This document shows positions 34,839 to 37,037 of a DNA stretch of 37,037 bases, piece by piece. Under the pieces are notes generated by a model that worked only from the letters and a program-made list of their open reading frames with translations, was not told the DNA's origin and searched no databases. Origin of the DNA: Streptomyces sp. S3(2020) (GTDB taxonomy: Bacteria; Actinomycetota; Actinomycetes; Streptomycetales; Streptomycetaceae); contig NZ_JABERD010000090.1 of NCBI RefSeq assembly GCF_013044505.1, positions 1 through 37,037 on the forward strand. The letters run 5' to 3'. The first letter of the stretch is position 1, and each line of letters begins with the position of its first letter. Both the position numbers and the translations under genes were made by a program.

Positions 34839-36999
34839 TCAGGTCACCGGCTTCTCTCCGCCGGGTGAACAAGTCGAGCCCGGCAAGGAGTTGTGGGAAT
34901 CGAGTGCGTCGTTCGTGGCGGGGACCACGGCGATGCGCGGAGCGGGCCTGGTGTCGCCGAGTGCGTACAGCCGCGTACGGATCTCGTCGGCCGCCGTGGG
35001 ATCGGTGCGGGCGAAGAGCTGCACCGCGCGCTCCCAGACCGTACGGGCCGCCCCGGTGTCGCCGGTCGCGAGGTAGGTGTCGCCGAGGTGGCGCAGGGTG
35101 CCGGCCTCGTTGAAGGTGTCGCCGACCTCGCGGTAGAGCCGCAGCGCGCACTGGTAGCAGGCCACGGCCCGTTCGTGCTGGCCCAGATGGTGACGGGTGA
35201 TGCCGAGGCTGTCCCAGGCGCCGGCCTCGCCGTAGCGGTTGACGCCGTGTTCGGTGCCACAGTCGGCGAGGCGGGCGAGGGCCTCCTCGAAGTAGGCGGC
35301 GGCCCGAAGGTGGTCGCCGCGCAGGACATGGGTCCAGCCCAGGGCGTGCAGCGCGCTCGTCGCCGCGACGTGGTCGCCGACGGCCCGGTAGAGGGCGAGC
35401 GCCCGCCCGGCCGCGTCGAGCGCCTCGGTGTGACGGTTCAGCCGGTCCAGCAGCCAGCCGTGGCTGCGGTGGGCGTGCGCGAGGCCGAGCCCGTCGCCGA
35501 GCTCGGCGAACAGGTCGAGGGACAGCCGGATGTGGGCCTGGGCGTCGTCGTACCGTTCGAGCCGGGCACTGGCACGGGCGAGCCCGCGGTGCAGATGGGC
35601 CCGCGCGGTGGCGTGTCCCTCACGGATCGCGGTGTCGAGACCGGCGCGTTGCAGCGCGGCGGAGTCGTGCCAGTGGCCCTGCCGGTCGTGGAAGCGTTCC
35701 AGCATCCAGGCGAACCGCCAGACGTGGCCGTCGCACCCCGACTGGACGGCCAGCGCCACGACCTCGCGCAGCACCTGGCGTTCGGCCGTGAACCAGCCGA
35801 GGGCCTGCCGGTCGTCCTCGAACGCCTCGGACCCCGCGCCGGGCGCGGCCTCGTCCAGCGGACACGTCGTCCACCAGGGTGAGAACCTGCGGCCGGCGGC
35901 GTGCGCGGTGTGCAGATAGTGGTCCAGGAGCCGGCGCACGGCCGAGTCCCTCTCCTCGGCGCGGTCATGGACCTCGGTGAGCTCCATCGCGTACGTCCGC
36001 AGCAGGTCGTGGCAGCTGTACCGGCCGGGCACGTGCTCGGTGAGCAGATGGGCCCTGGTGAGTTCGACGAGCAGCGGGCGCACTGCCGCCGGGGCGATCC
36101 CGGCGACCGCCCCGGCGGCGGGCGCGGCGACGTCCGGGCCGGGGTGCAGGGACAGCAGCCGTAGCAACCGGGCCGCGTCCGGGCTCAGCGCGCGGTACGA
36201 CCACGAGAACACCGCCCGTACGTCGCTGGTCGGGTCCGGGTCCGCGAAGGCGTCGAGACTGCCGTGTGCCTCGGCCAGCTCGGCCGCGATCGAGGCGAGC
36301 GGAAAGCCGGGGTGTGCGGCGGCCCGCGTGGCGACCACGGCCAGCGCCAGCGGCAGCCCCGCGCAGCGGGCGATGATCTCCGCCACGGCCTTCGGCTCCG
36401 CCGACACGCGCTCCGCGCCGAGCCGCCGGGCCAGCGACTCCCGGGCCTCCGGCGGCTGCAACTGCGCCAGCACCACCGGCCGGGCCGCTTCGACGGTGAC
36501 CAGCCCGGAGAGCCGGTCCCGGCTGGTGACGACGACGAGACAGCCGGCGCTGCCCGGCAGCAGGGGCCTGACCTGCTCGGCGTCTCGCGCGTTGTCCAGC
36601 ACGATCAGCACCCGGCGTCCGGCCAGCAGGCTCCGGTAGAGGGCCGCCTGCGCGGCGGCGCCGGCCGGTATCCGCTGCGGTGGCACACCGAGCGCCTCCA
36701 GGAAGTCGCGCAGGACAGCGCCCGGGTCCGTGGCGGTGCCGCCCGGGTCGAAGCCGCGCAGGTTCACGTACAGCTGCCCGTCCGGGAATCGGTGGGCGAT
36801 CCGGTGGGCCCAGCGCACGGCCATCGTGGTCTTGCCGATGCCGCCCATCCCGCTGATCACGGCGATCCGGGTGACCGGCGCCGCGTCCCCCGACAGATCG
36901 ACCACCTGGGCGAGTTCGGCCCGGCGGCCCGCGAACGTGCCGAGGTCGGAGGGAAGTTGGGCCGGGCGTACGAGGGGGGTCGTCGGGGACGGCGACTGG
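34839..36999 (-). CDS. AfsR/SARP-like regulator, C-terminal NB-ARC and TPR part
   Basis: This partial gene runs off the right edge. The visible residues begin with a linker typical of SARP regulators (PLVRPAQLPSDLGTFAGRRAELAQVV). An NB-ARC/STAND ATPase follows, with Walker A GMGGIGKTT, RVLIVLDNARD as Walker B, VTSRDRL, GLPLALAVVA and the MHD-like YSCHDLLRTYA. The C-terminal half is TPR repeats (for example GDHVAATSALHALGWTHVLRGDHLRAAAYFEEAL). The N-terminal DNA-binding and BTAD domains would lie outside the window. These proteins activate secondary-metabolite or stress genes on sensing ATP or partner proteins. The frame stays open to 37037, but the last 38 bases are an inverted copy of an internal segment and probably not real coding. 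An internal GTG at 36905 is not a likely start. Confidence 0.88.
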
Positions 37000-37037
37000 C
37001 GGGCCGAACTCGCCCAGGTGGTCGATCTGTCGGGGGA
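36886..37037. repeat. Perfect 38-bp inverted repeat at the window end
   Basis: Bases 36886-36923 and 37000-37037 are exact reverse complements, with 76 bases between them, and the second arm ends precisely at the last base. The first arm is ordinary NB-ARC coding sequence. This is the shape of a foldback chimera at a contig end rather than a natural element. Confidence 0.8.

Noticed and set aside
1..37037. CRISPR array, rRNA genes or an integrative-element attachment site
   Set aside because: No regularly spaced repeats, no rRNA-like stretch and no tRNA gene or direct repeat pair that would mark an attachment site.
36886..37037. Natural terminator or inverted-repeat element at the right end
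   Set aside because: One arm lies inside a conserved coding region and the other stops exactly at the last base, which fits a foldback artefact better.

Overview
The window is high-GC actinobacterial DNA, almost certainly Streptomyces or a close relative. Signs of this are the third-position GC bias, frequent GTG starts, ATGA/GTGA start-stop overlaps, sugar ABC operons with no ATPase gene, a SpoIIE-type phosphatase with a fused kinase-like domain, a STAND/WD40 regulator and an AfsR-like NB-ARC/TPR regulator. Both ends look like assembly or library ends rather than natural sequence. Bases 1-152 are AT-rich, carry a run of 13 T and end in the last 11 bases of the Tn5 mosaic end. The last 38 bases are a perfect inverted copy of 36886-36923. 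The window is therefore probably one whole draft contig.

Layout. (1) 156-5986: the end of a non-ribosomal peptide synthetase, [A]-T-E followed by C-A-T-TE, with two overlapping genes; the rest of the cluster is off the left edge. (2) 6549-11660: a polyol-type uptake operon with a DeoR regulator, a binding lipoprotein, two permeases and a zinc alcohol/polyol dehydrogenase. (3) 11711-13801: a PAS-GAF-PP2C-HATPase signalling protein. (4) 14109-23394: a glycan-utilisation locus with a divergent cytoplasmic GH36 alpha-galactosidase, a LacI regulator, a binding lipoprotein, two permeases and a secreted clan GH-A glycoside hydrolase with three carbohydrate-binding-type domains. The lacI promoter is unusually readable: two near-identical 14-bp operators and a promoter that would start a leaderless mRNA. 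(5) 23443-27166: a decay zone with a broken nucleoside hydrolase, an intact SDR epimerase-like gene, a C-terminal regulator remnant, a frame-broken secreted scabin/pierisin-like ADP-ribosyltransferase, an IS3-type transposase scrap and an MFS scrap. (6) 27452-32635: a secreted NPP1/NLP necrosis-inducing-like protein, a STAND-NTPase/WD40 gene split by an in-frame TAA directly followed by ATG, and a short YVTN-like secreted protein. (7) 33022-37037: a secreted subtilisin-like protease and the C-terminal part of an AfsR-like regulator running off the right edge.

How the genes work together. The two transport operons share one plan: a lipoprotein gene, a GC hairpin, then two overlapping permease genes. 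In region 4 the secreted enzyme would release an oligosaccharide, the transporter would import it, and the cytoplasmic alpha-galactosidase would cut it, under LacI control; an alpha-galactosyl sugar from arabinogalactan is a reasonable guess. Regions 5-6 place a scabin-like toxin and an NLP within 3 kb of each other among mobile-element debris, which suggests a plant-interaction island. The toxin gene is broken as sequenced. Its three frame breaks, and those in two neighbouring remnants, are each explained by one extra base, so sequencing error has to be excluded before calling it dead.
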